A DNA stretch of 38,076 nt, taken from positions 1 through 38,076 of the forward strand of contig NZ_JAIWPR010000058.1 in assembly GCF_021191635.1 (NCBI RefSeq). The letters are read 5' to 3'. The stretch is from Alterluteimonas quercicellularis. Lineage in GTDB: Bacteria > Pseudomonadota > Gammaproteobacteria > Xanthomonadales > Xanthomonadaceae. The translations under genes and the position numbers were made by a program. Under the pieces are notes generated by a model that did not search any database, had not been told where the DNA came from, and worked only from the letters and a program-made list of their open reading frames with translations. Below, piece after piece: positions 1-9,700 of the stretch (its first letter is position 1; each line of letters starts with the position of its first letter).

Positions 1-252
1 ATCGGCGGCATGGACGCGTTCGCGCGCGGGCTGGAGGTGGCGCACGCGCTGCTGACCGAGTCGCCGTGGGAGCGGTGGCGCAAGGATCGCTACGCCAGCT
101 TCGACGGCGGCGACGGCCAGGCCTTCGAGCAGGGCGGGCTGTCGCTCGCCGACCTGTGCGGCATCGCGGCCAGGGCCGCCGGCGAGCCCGAGCAGCGCAG
201 CGGCCGCCAGGAGGCCTACGAGAACCTGCTCAACCAGTACCTGCTGCGCTGA
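1..252 (+). CDS. xylA: Xylose isomerase, C-terminal fragment (5' end outside window)
   Basis: The reading frame is open from base 1 and gives about 83 residues ending in the sequence NQYLLR. The segment reading [17 protein letters not shown], followed by [18 protein letters not shown] and [15 protein letters not shown], matches the C-terminal tail of xylose isomerase (D-xylose to D-xylulose, metal-dependent cytosolic TIM barrel). The catalytic and metal-binding residues lie upstream of the window. A sugar symporter gene follows 42 bases downstream on the same strand, which fits a xylose uptake and isomerisation operon. Identification rests on the tail only, but this tail is distinctive. Confidence 0.9.
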   Translation: MGGMDAFARGLEVAHALLTESPWERWRKDRYASFDGGDGQAFEQGGLSLADLCGIAARAAGEPEQRSGRQEAYENLLNQYLLR

Positions 253-294
253 AGCCGAATCACTGCACGCCCCCTTCCAACCGGGAATCCAGAC

Positions 295-1725
295 ATGAGC
301 AGTTCCGCCCTCGCCGGCGACGCGTCCGCGCACGCAGCCGAAAACACCCGCTTCATCGTCCTGATCAGCTGCGTTGCCACGATCGGCGGCTTCCTGTTCG
401 GTTTCGACAGCGGCGTCATCAACGGCACCGTCGACGGCCTGCAGCAGGCGTTCGGCTCGAGCCATGCGGCGCTGGGCTTCGAGGTCGCCTCGATGCTGCT
501 GGGCTGCGCGATCGGCGCGTTCTTCGCCGGGCGGCTCGCCGACCGCTGGGGCCGGCGCAGCGTGCTGATCATCTCGGCGGTGCTGTTCCTGCTGTCGGCG
601 CTGGGCTCGGGGGCGGCGACCAGCTCGCTGGTCTTCATCGCCGCGCGCGTGCTCGGCGGCTTCGCGGTCGGCGCGGCCAGCGTGATGTCGCCGGCCTACA
701 TCGCCGAGGTCGCCCCGGCCCGATACCGCGGCCGGCTGGCGACGGTGCAGCAGATCGCGATCATCTCCGGCCTGTTCGCCGCGTTCCTGAGCAACTACCT
801 GCTGGCCAGAAGCGCCGGCGCCTCGACCGAGGCGCTGTGGCTGGGCGCGCCCGCCTGGCGCTGGATGTTCTGGATGATGGCGTTGCCGTCGCTGCTGTTC
901 CTGGGCCTGCTGCTGCTGATTCCCGAGAGCCCGCGCTATCTCGTGGTCAAGCGCCGCGGCAGCGAGGCGATCGCGGTGCTGTCGAAGCTGTACGGCCCCG
1001 CGCAGGCGCAGGCGACGCTGGGCGAGATCGAACAGTCGCTGGCCGCCGACCACCACCGGCCCAGGCTGTCCGACCTGATCAGCAAGGCCACCGGCAAGGT
1101 CCGCCCGATCGTCTGGGTCGGCATCGGCCTGGCGACGTTCCAGCAGCTGGTCGGCATCAACGTGGTGTTCTACTACGGCGCAGTGCTGTGGCAGGCGGTC
1201 GGGTTCTCCGAGAGCGACGCACTGCTGATCAACGTGCTGTCGGGGGCGCTGAGCATCGGCGCCTGCCTGGTCACCGTGGCGCTGATCGACCGCATCGGCC
1301 GCAAGCCGCTGCTGTGGATCGGCTCGCTCGGCATGGCGGTGTCGCTGGCGACGGTGACCTGGGCGTTCGCCAGCGGCTCGCTGGTCGACGGCCACCTGCA
1401 GCTGCCCGGGCGCATGGGCACGCTGGCGCTGGTGGCCGCCAACGTCTACGTGGTGTTCTTCAACATGTCCTGGGGGCCGGTGATGTGGGTCATGCTCGGC
1501 GAGATGTTCCCCAACCAGATCCGCGGCTCGGGCCTGGCAGTCGCCGGCGCCGCGCAGTGGACCTCGAACTTCGCGATTACGATGTCCTTTCCGGTGCTGC
1601 TGGCCGGCATCGGCCTGGCCTCGACCTACGCCATCTACATGGTCGCCGCGTTCGTCTCGGTGGTCTTCGTGCTGAAGTTCGTCCACGAGACCAAGGGCCG
1701 GGCGCTGGAGCAGATGGAGGGCTGA
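295..1725 (+). CDS. Sugar porter family MFS transporter (XylE-like H+/sugar symporter)
   Basis: A 476-residue protein with about 12 predicted membrane helices and the signatures of the sugar porter family: GFDSG in helix 1 (residues 36-40), GRLADRWGRR in the loop after helix 2, PESPRYL after helix 6 (210-216), a second RIGRKP loop motif, and HETKGR at the C-terminus. Positions known to bind xylose in E. coli XylE have equivalents here: QQIAII near 152 and QQLVGIN at 283-289. It sits directly behind xylA, so D-xylose or another pentose or hexose is the probable substrate. Exact specificity cannot be read from the sequence. The start ATG has only a weak Shine-Dalgarno (GGGAATCC region), which fits co-transcription with xylA. 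Confidence 0.9.
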   Translation: MSSSALAGDASAHAAENTRFIVLISCVATIGGFLFGFDSGVINGTVDGLQQAFGSSHAALGFEVASMLLGCAIGAFFAGRLADRWGRRSVLIISAVLFLLSALGSGAATSSLVFIAARVLGGFAVGAASVMSPAYIAEVAPARYRGRLATVQQIAIISGLFAAFLSNYLLARSAGASTEALWLGAPAWRWMFWMMALPSLLFLGLLLLIPESPRYLVVKRRGSEAIAVLSKLYGPAQAQATLGEIEQSLAADHHRPRLSDLISKATGKVRPIVWVGIGLATFQQLVGINVVFYYGAVLWQAVGFSESDALLINVLSGALSIGACLVTVALIDRIGRKPLLWIGSLGMAVSLATVTWAFASGSLVDGHLQLPGRMGTLALVAANVYVVFFNMSWGPVMWVMLGEMFPNQIRGSGLAVAGAAQWTSNFAITMSFPVLLAGIGLASTYAIYMVAAFVSVVFVLKFVHETKGRALEQMEG

Positions 1726-1730
1726 GCCAC

Positions 1731-1762
1731 GCGGGCGCCGCTTCGTCCGACCCGGCGCCCGC
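1731..1762. terminator. Hairpin between convergent genes, possible bidirectional terminator
   Basis: A perfect 10-bp inverted repeat (GCGGGCGCCG at 1731-1740, CGGCGCCCGC at 1753-1762) with a 12-base loop fills almost all of the 37-base gap between the convergent MFS gene and the Na+/sugar symporter gene. Neither side has a T-tract, so it may act as a Rho-assisted or mRNA-stabilising hairpin rather than a classical intrinsic terminator. Confidence 0.5.
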
Positions 1763-3328
1763 CTACCAGAACAGCGCGTACAGCGCGACCAGGATCGCGA
1801 CCACGCCGACCGCGCCGGCGTTGAAGCCCGCCGAGGTCGAGTAGTCCACGTCGTCGGTGCGGATCAGGTCGCTGCCCGCGGCCTGCCGCGGCGTCGCCAG
1901 CGAGACGCCCACCGCCAGCGCCAGCGCCAGCAGGAAGACCAGCCCCACGCGGTCGATGAAGGGCAGCGACGGCCACGCCAGCTTCAGCGCCACCGACAGC
2001 ACGAACGAGCCGATCGCCGCGGCCAGCGCGCCGGCCTCGTTGGCGCGCTTCCAGAACAGGCCGAGCACGAAGATCACCACGATGCCGGGGGTGAAGAAGC
2101 CGGTGTACTCCTGGATGTACTGGAAGGCCTGGTCGAAGCTGCCCAGCAGCGGGCGCGCGGCCAGGATCGCCGCGACCACCGAGACCGCCGCGGCGATGCG
2201 GCCCACGCGCACCAGCCGCGCCTGGCCGGCCTCGCGCCGGGCCTTGGCGTAGAAGTCCAGGGTGAAGATGGTCGCCACGGAATTGATCTTGGAGGCCAGC
2301 GACGCCACGATCGCCGCCACCAGCGCCGCGAACACGAGGCCCAGCACGCCGGTGGGCAGCAGGCGCATCATCGTCGGATAGGCCTCGTCCGGGCGCGCGA
2401 GCCCGGGCGCCAGCATCACCGCGGCGATGCCCGGCACCACCACCACCAGCGGCATCAGCAGTTTCAGGAACGCCGCGAACACCACGCCCTTCTGCGCCTC
2501 GCGCAGGTCCTTGGCGGCCAGCGCGCGCTGGATGATGTACTGGTTGAAGCCCCAGTAGCTGACGTTCATGACCCACATGCCGCCGATCAGCACGCTGATG
2601 CCCGGCAGGTCCTTGTAGAACGGGTTGTCCGGGTGAAGGATCATCTCGAAGTGGCCCGGGTGCTCGTTCCACAGCCGCGTCGCACCGGCCAGCACGCCCT
2701 CGCCGCCGCCGATCTGCCCCAGGGTGATGCCGGTGACCAGCAGGCCGCCCAGCACCAGCAGCGTCACCTGCACGATGTCGGTCAGCGCCACCGCCTTCAG
2801 CCCGCCGTAGAGCTGGTAGGCCAGCGCGAACAGGCCGAGCAGGGCGAGCGCCAGCATCTGGTCCATGCCGGTCACCTGGTGCACCGCGATCGAGCCCAGC
2901 CAGAGGATCGAGGTCAGGTTGACGAACACGTACAGCCCGAGCCAGAACACGGCCATGAGCGTGCGGATGCGGGTGCCGTAGCGCTGCTCCAGGAACTGCG
3001 GCATGGTGTAGATGCCGTTGCGCAGGAACACCGGCAGGAACCACTTGCCCACGATGAGCAGCGTCGCCGCGGCCATCCATTCGTAGGAGGCGATCGCCAG
3101 GCCGATGGCGAAGCCCGAGCCGGACATGCCGATGATCTGCTCGGCGGAGATGTTGGCCGCGATCAGCGAGGCGCCGATCGCCCACCACGGCAGCGACTTG
3201 CCGGCCAGGAAGTAGTCCTCCGCGCTCTTGCTGTGCCCCGCCTTCTCGCGCGAGACCCACTGCGCGAGGACGAAGATGCCGGCCAGGTAGGCCAGCACGA
3301 TGGCGGTGTCGAGCGTCGAGAGCGTCAT
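1763..3328 (-). CDS. Sodium/sugar symporter of the SSS family, vSGLT-like
   Basis: A 521-residue, roughly 14-helix sodium:solute symporter. The N-terminal half closely resembles the Vibrio Na+/galactose transporter vSGLT. It has IGASLIAANISAEQ with Gln64, GMSGSGF, SYEW with Glu83 (vSGLT Gln69 and Glu88 contact the sugar), APGHFEMIL-like HPGHFEMIL, and WGFNQYIIQR with the equivalent sugar-binding Asn. The protein therefore most likely imports a hexose or a related monosaccharide driven by Na+. It is the last gene of the leftward operon, 52 bases after the halogenase, with AGGAC upstream of its ATG. Its position suggests that it carries into the cytoplasm the product brought across the outer membrane by the operon's TonB-dependent receptor. 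Confidence 0.92.
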   Translation of the reverse strand: MTLSTLDTAIVLAYLAGIFVLAQWVSREKAGHSKSAEDYFLAGKSLPWWAIGASLIAANISAEQIIGMSGSGFAIGLAIASYEWMAAATLLIVGKWFLPVFLRNGIYTMPQFLEQRYGTRIRTLMAVFWLGLYVFVNLTSILWLGSIAVHQVTGMDQMLALALLGLFALAYQLYGGLKAVALTDIVQVTLLVLGGLLVTGITLGQIGGGEGVLAGATRLWNEHPGHFEMILHPDNPFYKDLPGISVLIGGMWVMNVSYWGFNQYIIQRALAAKDLREAQKGVVFAAFLKLLMPLVVVVPGIAAVMLAPGLARPDEAYPTMMRLLPTGVLGLVFAALVAAIVASLASKINSVATIFTLDFYAKARREAGQARLVRVGRIAAAVSVVAAILAARPLLGSFDQAFQYIQEYTGFFTPGIVVIFVLGLFWKRANEAGALAAAIGSFVLSVALKLAWPSLPFIDRVGLVFLLALALAVGVSLATPRQAAGSDLIRTDDVDYSTSAGFNAGAVGVVAILVALYALFW

Positions 3329-3380
3329 GCGGGGGGTCCTGGTGGGGTGGCGGTCAGCGCAACGGCCGTGGCCGGACGGA

Positions 3381-4895
3381 TCAGGGCGCGGGCGCGGGGC
3401 AGTACTGGCGCAGGTAGTCCTGGTGCGCCGGCAGCTGGCGTACCGTGCCGGCGACCTCGGTCCGGATCGTGTCGAGGAAGCGCGACAGCTCCTCGTCGCC
3501 CATCTGGTCCGGCGTGGGGTGGCGGTGCCGCGGGACGATCCCCTGTCCCATCATCACCTGGATCCAGGAGTTCTCGCCGAACAGCTCGCCGGGCACGTGG
3601 AACACCGTGCCGGTCTCGCGGAACAGGTCGATGCGGTGCTGCAGCGTGGCGGGCAGCGGCATGCTCGCGACATGCTCCCAGTAGGGCGAGTCGCGGCGTT
3701 CGGTCGCGTGGTAGTGCAGGACGACGAAGTCGCGCACGTGCTGCAGTTCCTCGTCCAGCCGGGCGTTGTACTCGGCGATGGCGGGCCGGGTGACGACCTG
3801 CGGGAACGCCTGCACCAGGCGGACGATGCCGCGCTGGATCAGGTGGATCGTGGTCGATTCCAGCGGCTCGATGAAGCTGCCCGCCAGGCCCAGCGCGATG
3901 CAGTTGCGGTGCCAGCACCGCGTGCGGCGGCCCGGGCGGAAGCGCACCGGCCACGGCGAGCGCATCACCTCGCCCTCGAGGCTGGACAGGAACCGCTCGC
4001 GCGCCTCGTCGTCGTCGACGTGGCGGCTGGAGTAGACGATGCCGTTGCCGACCCGGTGCTGCAATGGGATGCGCCACTGCCAGCCCCACTTCTCGGCGAT
4101 CGCGCGCGTGTACGGCTCCGGCGCGCGGACCGCGGTGGTCTGGGTGGCGATGGCGCGGTCGTTGAGCAGCCAGTGCGACCAGTCTTCGAAGCCGACGCCC
4201 AGGGTCTGGCCGATCAGCAGCGCGCGGAAGCCGGTGCAGTCGACGAACAGGTCGCCCTCGATCGTCGTACCGTCCTGGAGCCGCAGCGCGGCGATGAAGC
4301 CGGAGGCCTCGTCGGTCAGCACTTCGGCGATCCGCCCCTCGATGCGCCGGCAGCCGTGGCGCTCGCTCATCTCGCGCAGGAAGCGCGCGTAGCGGCTCGC
4401 GTCGAGATGGTAGGCGTAGTTCATGTGGTAGCGCGGCAGGTGCGCGAAGCGGTGCTGCAGTGCGGCCTGCAGCTCGATGCAGTAGTCCTCGTAGCCGCTG
4501 GCCAGCCCGCGCTCGCGGCCCTTCAGCCAGAAGTGCTGAAAGCCCGCCGACCAGTGGTCCTTGCCGGTCACGCCGAACGAATGGATGTAGCGGTGCCCTT
4601 CGCTGCGCCAGTGCTCGAACGAGATGCCGAGCTTGACCGTGGCCTGCGAGGCGGCCATGAACGCGCGCTCGTCGATGCCCAGCAGGCGGTGGTAGGTGAT
4701 CAGCGTCGGGATCGTCGCCTCGCCGACGCCGACCGTGCCGATCTCCTCCGACTCGACCAGGGTGACCTCCAGCGCCCTGCCGAGCACCTTGGAGATCGCC
4801 GCCGCCGCCATCCAGCCGGCGGTGCCGCCGCCGGCGATCACCACGCGCCTGACCGGGCGGGACGGGAACGCGGGTTCCGGGGCGTCGTCGTGCAT
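3381..4895 (-). CDS. Flavin-dependent halogenase (tryptophan halogenase family)
   Basis: A 504-residue member of the tryptophan 7-halogenase family. FAD-binding GGGTAGWMAAA is at residues 22-32. GVGEATIP follows at 56-63, then the catalytic Lys88 (context ATVKLGISF, equivalent to PrnA Lys79). The family signature WxWxIP is at 272-277 (WQWRIP) and EPLEST with its conserved Glu is at 343-348. All key catalytic features are therefore intact. The enzyme needs FADH2 from a separate reductase, and none is visible nearby. AAGGA overlaps the stop of the preceding cupin gene, 9 bases before the ATG, so the two are translated from one mRNA. Halogenases of this TBDR-linked subgroup are annotated as tryptophan halogenases, but their natural substrates are generally not known. 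Halogenation of free tryptophan should not be assumed. Confidence 0.9.
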   Translation of the reverse strand: MHDDAPEPAFPSRPVRRVVIAGGGTAGWMAAAAISKVLGRALEVTLVESEEIGTVGVGEATIPTLITYHRLLGIDERAFMAASQATVKLGISFEHWRSEGHRYIHSFGVTGKDHWSAGFQHFWLKGRERGLASGYEDYCIELQAALQHRFAHLPRYHMNYAYHLDASRYARFLREMSERHGCRRIEGRIAEVLTDEASGFIAALRLQDGTTIEGDLFVDCTGFRALLIGQTLGVGFEDWSHWLLNDRAIATQTTAVRAPEPYTRAIAEKWGWQWRIPLQHRVGNGIVYSSRHVDDDEARERFLSSLEGEVMRSPWPVRFRPGRRTRCWHRNCIALGLAGSFIEPLESTTIHLIQRGIVRLVQAFPQVVTRPAIAEYNARLDEELQHVRDFVVLHYHATERRDSPYWEHVASMPLPATLQHRIDLFRETGTVFHVPGELFGENSWIQVMMGQGIVPRHRHPTPDQMGDEELSRFLDTIRTEVAGTVRQLPAHQDYLRQYCPAPAP

Positions 4896-4904
4896 GGCGG
4901 TCCT

Positions 4905-5924
4905 TCAGCGGTTGAGGCGTTGCAGCAGGCGCGCGCGCAGCCGCCGCGCGCGCTCGGCGTCGAGCGGGGCCAGCACGCCGCGCGAAGCGTCGGGGATGTG
5001 CCCGTCGGTGGCGTCGCCGGGCGCGAACACGTAGTGCTCGAAGACCTCGCGCCAGATCGCGCGCTGCGCCGGCGGCAGGTCGCGCACGGTCATGATCGCC
5101 AGCATCAGCGCGTTCATCGGCGTGTCCATCCAGGCCGGCGCGCGGCGCCACCAGTAGTTGACCAGGACGTTGAACGCGTCGAGGCCTTCCATGTGGTGCC
5201 ACCACATGCTCGGGATCAGCACCGCGTCGCCGGGCGCCAGCTCGGCGACCTGCGCGTGGCGCATCGCCTCGGCGAAGCGCGGGAACCGTTCGTGGTCCGG
5301 CGCGGCGAAGTCGACCAGGCTGATCGGCTGGCCCGCGGGGGTGAGGTCGAGCGGGCCGACGTACAGGTTGGGCAGCTGGTCCGGCGGGAACAGCGTGACC
5401 CGGCGCCGGCCGGCGACGACGCAGGCGAGGTTGTCGGGCACGTCCTGGTGCGCGGCGATGCGGGTGCGGTTGCCGATCCAGATGCTCGCCAGCGGCTCGC
5501 GCGGGCCCAGGTCGACGGGATTGGCGTCGCGGAAGCCGGGCAGCCAGGTGTCGATCGTCGTGGAGGCCACGTAGATCGCCGGCGGCCGCGGATCGTCGAC
5601 GTAGTTGACCAGCGTGCGCAGCACGACGTCGAGCGGTACCTCCTCGCGGCGGAAGTTGAACCCGCGCAGGTCGTCGCTGTAGAAGAAGCGGCCGTCGATC
5701 TCCGGCGGCCCGACCGTCGCCGCGACCGGCGGCGCGCCGGCGCGCGCGAAGCCGCCGAGGTAGCCGGCGGCCGCCCGCGGCCCGTCCTGCGCGGCGCGGA
5801 CCATCGGCCAGTCCGCGACCAGCCCGCGCAGCACCAGCGGCGTCTCGGTGCGCAGCACCTCGTCCGGCAGCGCGCGCCGGTCCACGTCGCGGCGCTCGGC
5901 GATCGCGTTACCGGTCGCTGCCAT
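4905..5924 (-). CDS. Cupin-like (JmjC/Cupin_8) Fe(II)/2-oxoglutarate oxygenase-like protein
   Basis: A 339-residue protein with the cupin_8/JmjC fold signature. The metal-binding HxD is His159-Gln-Asp161 (AAHQDVPDN), followed by GRRRVTLFPP. The distal His is in PSMWWHH (243/244), followed by NVLVNYWW. This pattern is typical of Fe(II)- and 2-oxoglutarate-dependent hydroxylases related to FIH and JmjC enzymes. The gene starts inside the 3' end of the SapC gene (17-base overlap) and ends 9 bases before the halogenase, implying translational coupling. The substrate is unknown; protein side chains are the usual targets of this fold. The context suggests that it works with the halogenase and SapC on the same unknown substrate. 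Confidence 0.85.
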   Translation of the reverse strand: MAATGNAIAERRDVDRRALPDEVLRTETPLVLRGLVADWPMVRAAQDGPRAAAGYLGGFARAGAPPVAATVGPPEIDGRFFYSDDLRGFNFRREEVPLDVVLRTLVNYVDDPRPPAIYVASTTIDTWLPGFRDANPVDLGPREPLASIWIGNRTRIAAHQDVPDNLACVVAGRRRVTLFPPDQLPNLYVGPLDLTPAGQPISLVDFAAPDHERFPRFAEAMRHAQVAELAPGDAVLIPSMWWHHMEGLDAFNVLVNYWWRRAPAWMDTPMNALMLAIMTVRDLPPAQRAIWREVFEHYVFAPGDATDGHIPDASRGVLAPLDAERARRLRARLLQRLNR

Positions 5925-6627
5925 CGGCGCGGTTCATGCGGTCGATCAGGTCGCGGAAGCGCGACACCGAGGCCATCGCCATGTGGATCGCCTCCAGGTG
6001 GCCGTCGGCGTGCAGCTGCCCGGCGGTCGCGGGGTCGAGCGCACGCACCCGCTGCTCGTCGATCGTCAGGAAGCCTTCCAGCCGGTGCCGGGCGCCGTCG
6101 TCGAGCCGCACGTCCAGCGAGAACGGCTCGACCAGCCCATGCGCGGTCAGCGCTTCGGCGAACACCGGCACCGTGGCGAGGCCGTCGTGCAGCGCCAGCA
6201 GCACCGATTGCATGCGCTCGAGGAAGCCGCTGACGCCGCCGTGCTCGAGGAACAGCGCCTCGCCGCGCCCGGTCTGCAGGCGCGGGCTGTCGAGGTCGAT
6301 GTGGACGCTCAGCGCTTGCCCGCCGGCGCCGACGAGGAAGGGCTGGCGTTCGATCGCCAGCGGGACATAGGCGGCGTCCCAGCGGCCGCGCCCGAGGAAC
6401 AGGTTGCGGCCCCGCTGCAGGCCGAACAGCGCGACCGGCTGGATCATGCCGTCGCCGTGGCCGTCGCCGTCGCGGTGGAAGACGATCGGGTAATGCGCCT
6501 GGATCTCGCGGAACTCGGCCGGGAACGTGGGCGCGAGCATCACGCCGTCGCCGAACGCCTCGCCGCGCGTCGTGTCCACGCGCAGGTGCCGGTGTTCGAT
6601 GCTGTCGAGCTGGACGTGTCGGGTCAT
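5908..6627 (-). CDS. SapC family protein
   Basis: A 239-residue soluble protein recognised as SapC family, named after a Campylobacter S-layer locus protein of unclear function. Visible features are an N-terminal segment with FPAEFREIQAHYPIVF, then LFLGRGRWDAAYVP, then a C-terminal LxxFLTIDEQR segment. There is no signal peptide or membrane helix, so it is probably cytosolic. It lies between TBDR1 and the JmjC-like cupin, overlapping the latter by 17 bases. The TBDR / SapC / cupin / halogenase order recurs in Xanthomonadaceae and Caulobacterales carbohydrate loci. No biochemical role is established; family membership is clear and function is not. Confidence 0.82.
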   Translation of the reverse strand: MTRHVQLDSIEHRHLRVDTTRGEAFGDGVMLAPTFPAEFREIQAHYPIVFHRDGDGHGDGMIQPVALFGLQRGRNLFLGRGRWDAAYVPLAIERQPFLVGAGGQALSVHIDLDSPRLQTGRGEALFLEHGGVSGFLERMQSVLLALHDGLATVPVFAEALTAHGLVEPFSLDVRLDDGARHRLEGFLTIDEQRVRALDPATAGQLHADGHLEAIHMAMASVSRFRDLIDRMNRADGSDR

Positions 6628-6678
6628 GGCCGTGTCGGAGCGCGATGGCGGGCGCGACGTCGCGTCGCGCGGGCGTGC

Positions 6679-6711
6679 GGGCCGGCGCGCGGGACGTCCG
6701 CGTGCCGGCCC
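6679..6711 (-). other. Intercistronic stem-loop just after the TBDR1 stop codon
   Basis: An 8-bp GC stem (GGGCCGGC at 6679-6686 with GCCGGCCC at 6704-6711) is extended inward by CGCGG/CCGCG pairing with a bulge. It lies 10 bases past the TBDR1 stop, in the 94-base gap before the SapC gene. No T-tract follows in the direction of transcription. It may be a partial terminator or a 3' mRNA-stabilising element that lets the receptor be made in excess of the downstream enzymes. Confidence 0.4.
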
Positions 6712-6721
6712 GGACCGCGCG

Positions 6722-9700
6722 TCAGAACCGGTAGCGCAGGCCGAACATGTAGCGCGGGCCGGTCTGGGTCGCGAAGCGCAGCTGGTTGGTGTGCCGTGCG
6801 CGGATGCGCTGCGTCTCGTCGGTCAGGTTGATCGCCTCGGCGTGCAGCGACAGCTGTTCGTTGACCTGGTAGCTGACGTTGAGGTCGAACTGGCCGTAGG
6901 ACTCGGTGTAGTTGGGGTTCGGGCCCTGCCCGCCGATGCCCGACAGGAACTCGTCGCGCCAGTTGTAGGCCGCGCGGATCTGCCACTGGTTCTTGTCGTA
7001 GAAGGCGACCACGTTGGCCGAATCGCTCAGGCCGATCATCGGGTACTGGTCGCCCAGCTCGTAGTCGTTGAACGTCAGCCCGGAGTCGACGATGGTGTAG
7101 TTCGCCGCCAGGCCGAAGCCGCTCTGGCCGAACATGTGCTGGACGTTGAACTCCCAGCCGTCGAGCGAATCGGAGCGCTGGTTGGCGGGCACGTTGATGT
7201 CGAAGCCGGCGACCGGGTCGGTCGGCAGGCCGACGATGCTGCCGGTGCGCTCGCCGTTCTCGTTGACGCCGGTGTAGTTGACGCCCGGGTCGCCGGCGTG
7301 GTTGAGGAAGATGTAGTTGCGGATGCAGACCAGGTCCGAGGAACCGCAGCCGGCGGCGACGGCGTTGTTCCAGTAGGCGCCCCCCACCGGCGTGTGCAGT
7401 TCGTAGGGCGTGTCGCGGACGATCGTGTCGCTGATGAAGTTACGGATGTTCTTCCGGAACCAGCCGACCGACAGGTAGCTGGCCTCGCCGTAGTACCACT
7501 CGAACGACAGGTCGAAGTTGGTCGATTTCAAGGGTTCCAGCGCCGGGTTGCCGAGCGAGCCGTCGCCGCCGTCGATGCGTACGATGTTGGCCAGGCTCAG
7601 CCCGCCCTGGATCTGCTGCCAGCCGGGCCGGCCCAGCGTCTGGCTGTAGCTGCCGCGCAGGACCATGTCGTCGGTGACGTTCAGGCTCAGGTCCAGGCTC
7701 GGTAGGACGTGGTCGTAGCTGCCTTCCCGCGTCTGGAACTCGCGCTCGTCGTCGTAGACGACGTAGAGCTCGTTCGCCGAATCCCAGGAAATGCCCGTGC
7801 CGACGCGCACCAGCGAACTCGATGTGACGTCGGTCTCCTCGTAGCGCACGCCCGCGGCGACGTTGAGCGGCATCTGCCAGTCGAACGTCGTGCTCCACTG
7901 CAGGTAGGCGGCCTTCGACTTCTCCTCGGTCATCAGGTCGTCGGTGAACTCGGTCGGCGCACGGTACAGCGTGTCGTCGCCCGCGATCTCGGCCGCGCGC
8001 TGCCGCAGGCGCTCGAAGTCGAACATCATGAAGCGACCGGTGAAGCGCGGGTCGTTGTGGCCGTCGAACGCATCGAAGTAGCGCGACATGTCGTCGGCGT
8101 AGAAGATGCTGTCGTCGTAGTCGCCGGGACTGCCCACGCCGCCCCAGGTGTCGCGCTGCATGACCGCCGACGCGGTGCGGTTGTTGACCTCGGTCAGGGA
8201 GACGCCGAAATCGAGCGCGGAGTAGTCGCCGAACTGGAAGCGGCCCCCGGTCTGGATCTGCTCGACCTCGGACTTGTTGTAGCTGTTCTGGAACACCGAG
8301 CCGGTCACCAGGACGTCGGAGGCCTCGATCTGGTCCACGCCGTCCGGCAGCGTGATGGTCAGGATCGGGAACTCGCCGCTGTAGTCCACCGAGGTGACCG
8401 CGCGCAGGAACGCGGCGGTGCCGAGCACGCCGGCCGAGCCGTACTGGCCGTCGGGGCGGGATTCGGCGGTGGAGTTGTGGTAGTCCAGGTGCAGCTGCAA
8501 CGCGTCGTTGACGTCCCACTCGACGTTGAAGCCGGTCGATTCGAGCGTGTTGCGCGTGGCGAGCTCCATGCCGCCCATCGAGATGTCGGCGTAGCGGGGG
8601 TTGCCGTTCTCGTCGTAGGAGATGTTGTCCTCGGAGTACTCGATCGGCGCCGAGATCGGGCCGTCGGTCCAGGAACTGTCGCCCGGCCCGTAGTTGAACC
8701 ACACCGACAGCTCGTTGCGCTGCTGCTGGACCTTGTTCTCCGCGTAGGTGTAGTCGAGCGTGGTGCGCACGTTGTCCAGCGGCTGCCACTGCAGCGTCGC
8801 CTGGCCGTTGGTGCGCTGGCGCTGCACGCCGTTGACGCTGTAGCCGGTGTTCTGCGGTCGGCCGTAGATCGTGTCCGGGCCGGGCCGGTTGTCGATGCGG
8901 TCGTAGCCGGGCTCGCCGGGCAGCGGCAGGCGGTTCCACGAGTTGGTGTCGTCGCCGCGGAACATCGCCCACCCGTCGGCCACGGACGCCTGGCTGTAGC
9001 CCGAGTCGCGCTCCTGGTAGCTGCCGCTCAGCGCGATGCCGAAGCGGCCGTCGGCGAACGTGTTGCTGAAGATGCCCGACAGCTCGCCGGTGATCGAGCT
9101 GCCCGGATAGCTGTCGGGCAGGTTGTCGGCCGAGGTGTCGTGCACGCCCTTGATGCCCACGTTGGCGTGGAAGCCGGGATTGTCCAGCGGGCGCGCGGTC
9201 TTGACGTTGATCGTCGCGCCGATGCCACCGGTCGGGGTGGAGGCGCGGCTGCTCTTGTGGACCTCGATCTCGGAGATGGATTCGGAGGCGAGATTGGCGA
9301 AGTCGAAGGCGCGCGAGTTGGACACGCCGCCGCCGCCCGGCCCGAGGTTGGAAGCCGGCATCTGCCGCCCGTTGAGCAGTACCAGGTTGTAGTCGGGGCC
9401 GACGCCGCGCACGGTGACCTTGGAGCCCTCGCCGCTGGCGGTGCGGTCGATCGACACGCCGCTGATGCGCTGCAGCGATTCGGCGAGGTTGGTGTCCGGG
9501 AACTTGCCGATGTCCTCGGCGACGATGCCGTCCACGATGCCCTGCGCGTCGCGCTTGAGGTTCATCGAGGAGGTGAGGCTGCCGCGGATGCCGGTGACGA
9601 CCACCGTGTCCAGGGTGCTGGCCTCGGTGTCCGTGGTGCGCGGGCGCTCGTCGCTGTCTTCCTCGGCGACCTGTGCGAACGCGGGCTGGCCGATCGCCAG

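Noticed and set aside
3381..4895. Assignment of the halogenase as a tryptophan 7-halogenase of a natural-product cluster
   Set aside because: There is no NRPS, PKS, indole-tailoring enzyme or flavin reductase nearby. The surroundings are sugar transport genes, so only family-level naming is supported.
3300..6233. Very long plus-strand open frame (977 codons) opposite the halogenase and cupin genes
   Set aside because: Composition is Arg/Ala/Val/Gly/Asp-rich with no domain, and it is fully antisense to genes with intact motifs. Long antisense frames are expected at this GC content.
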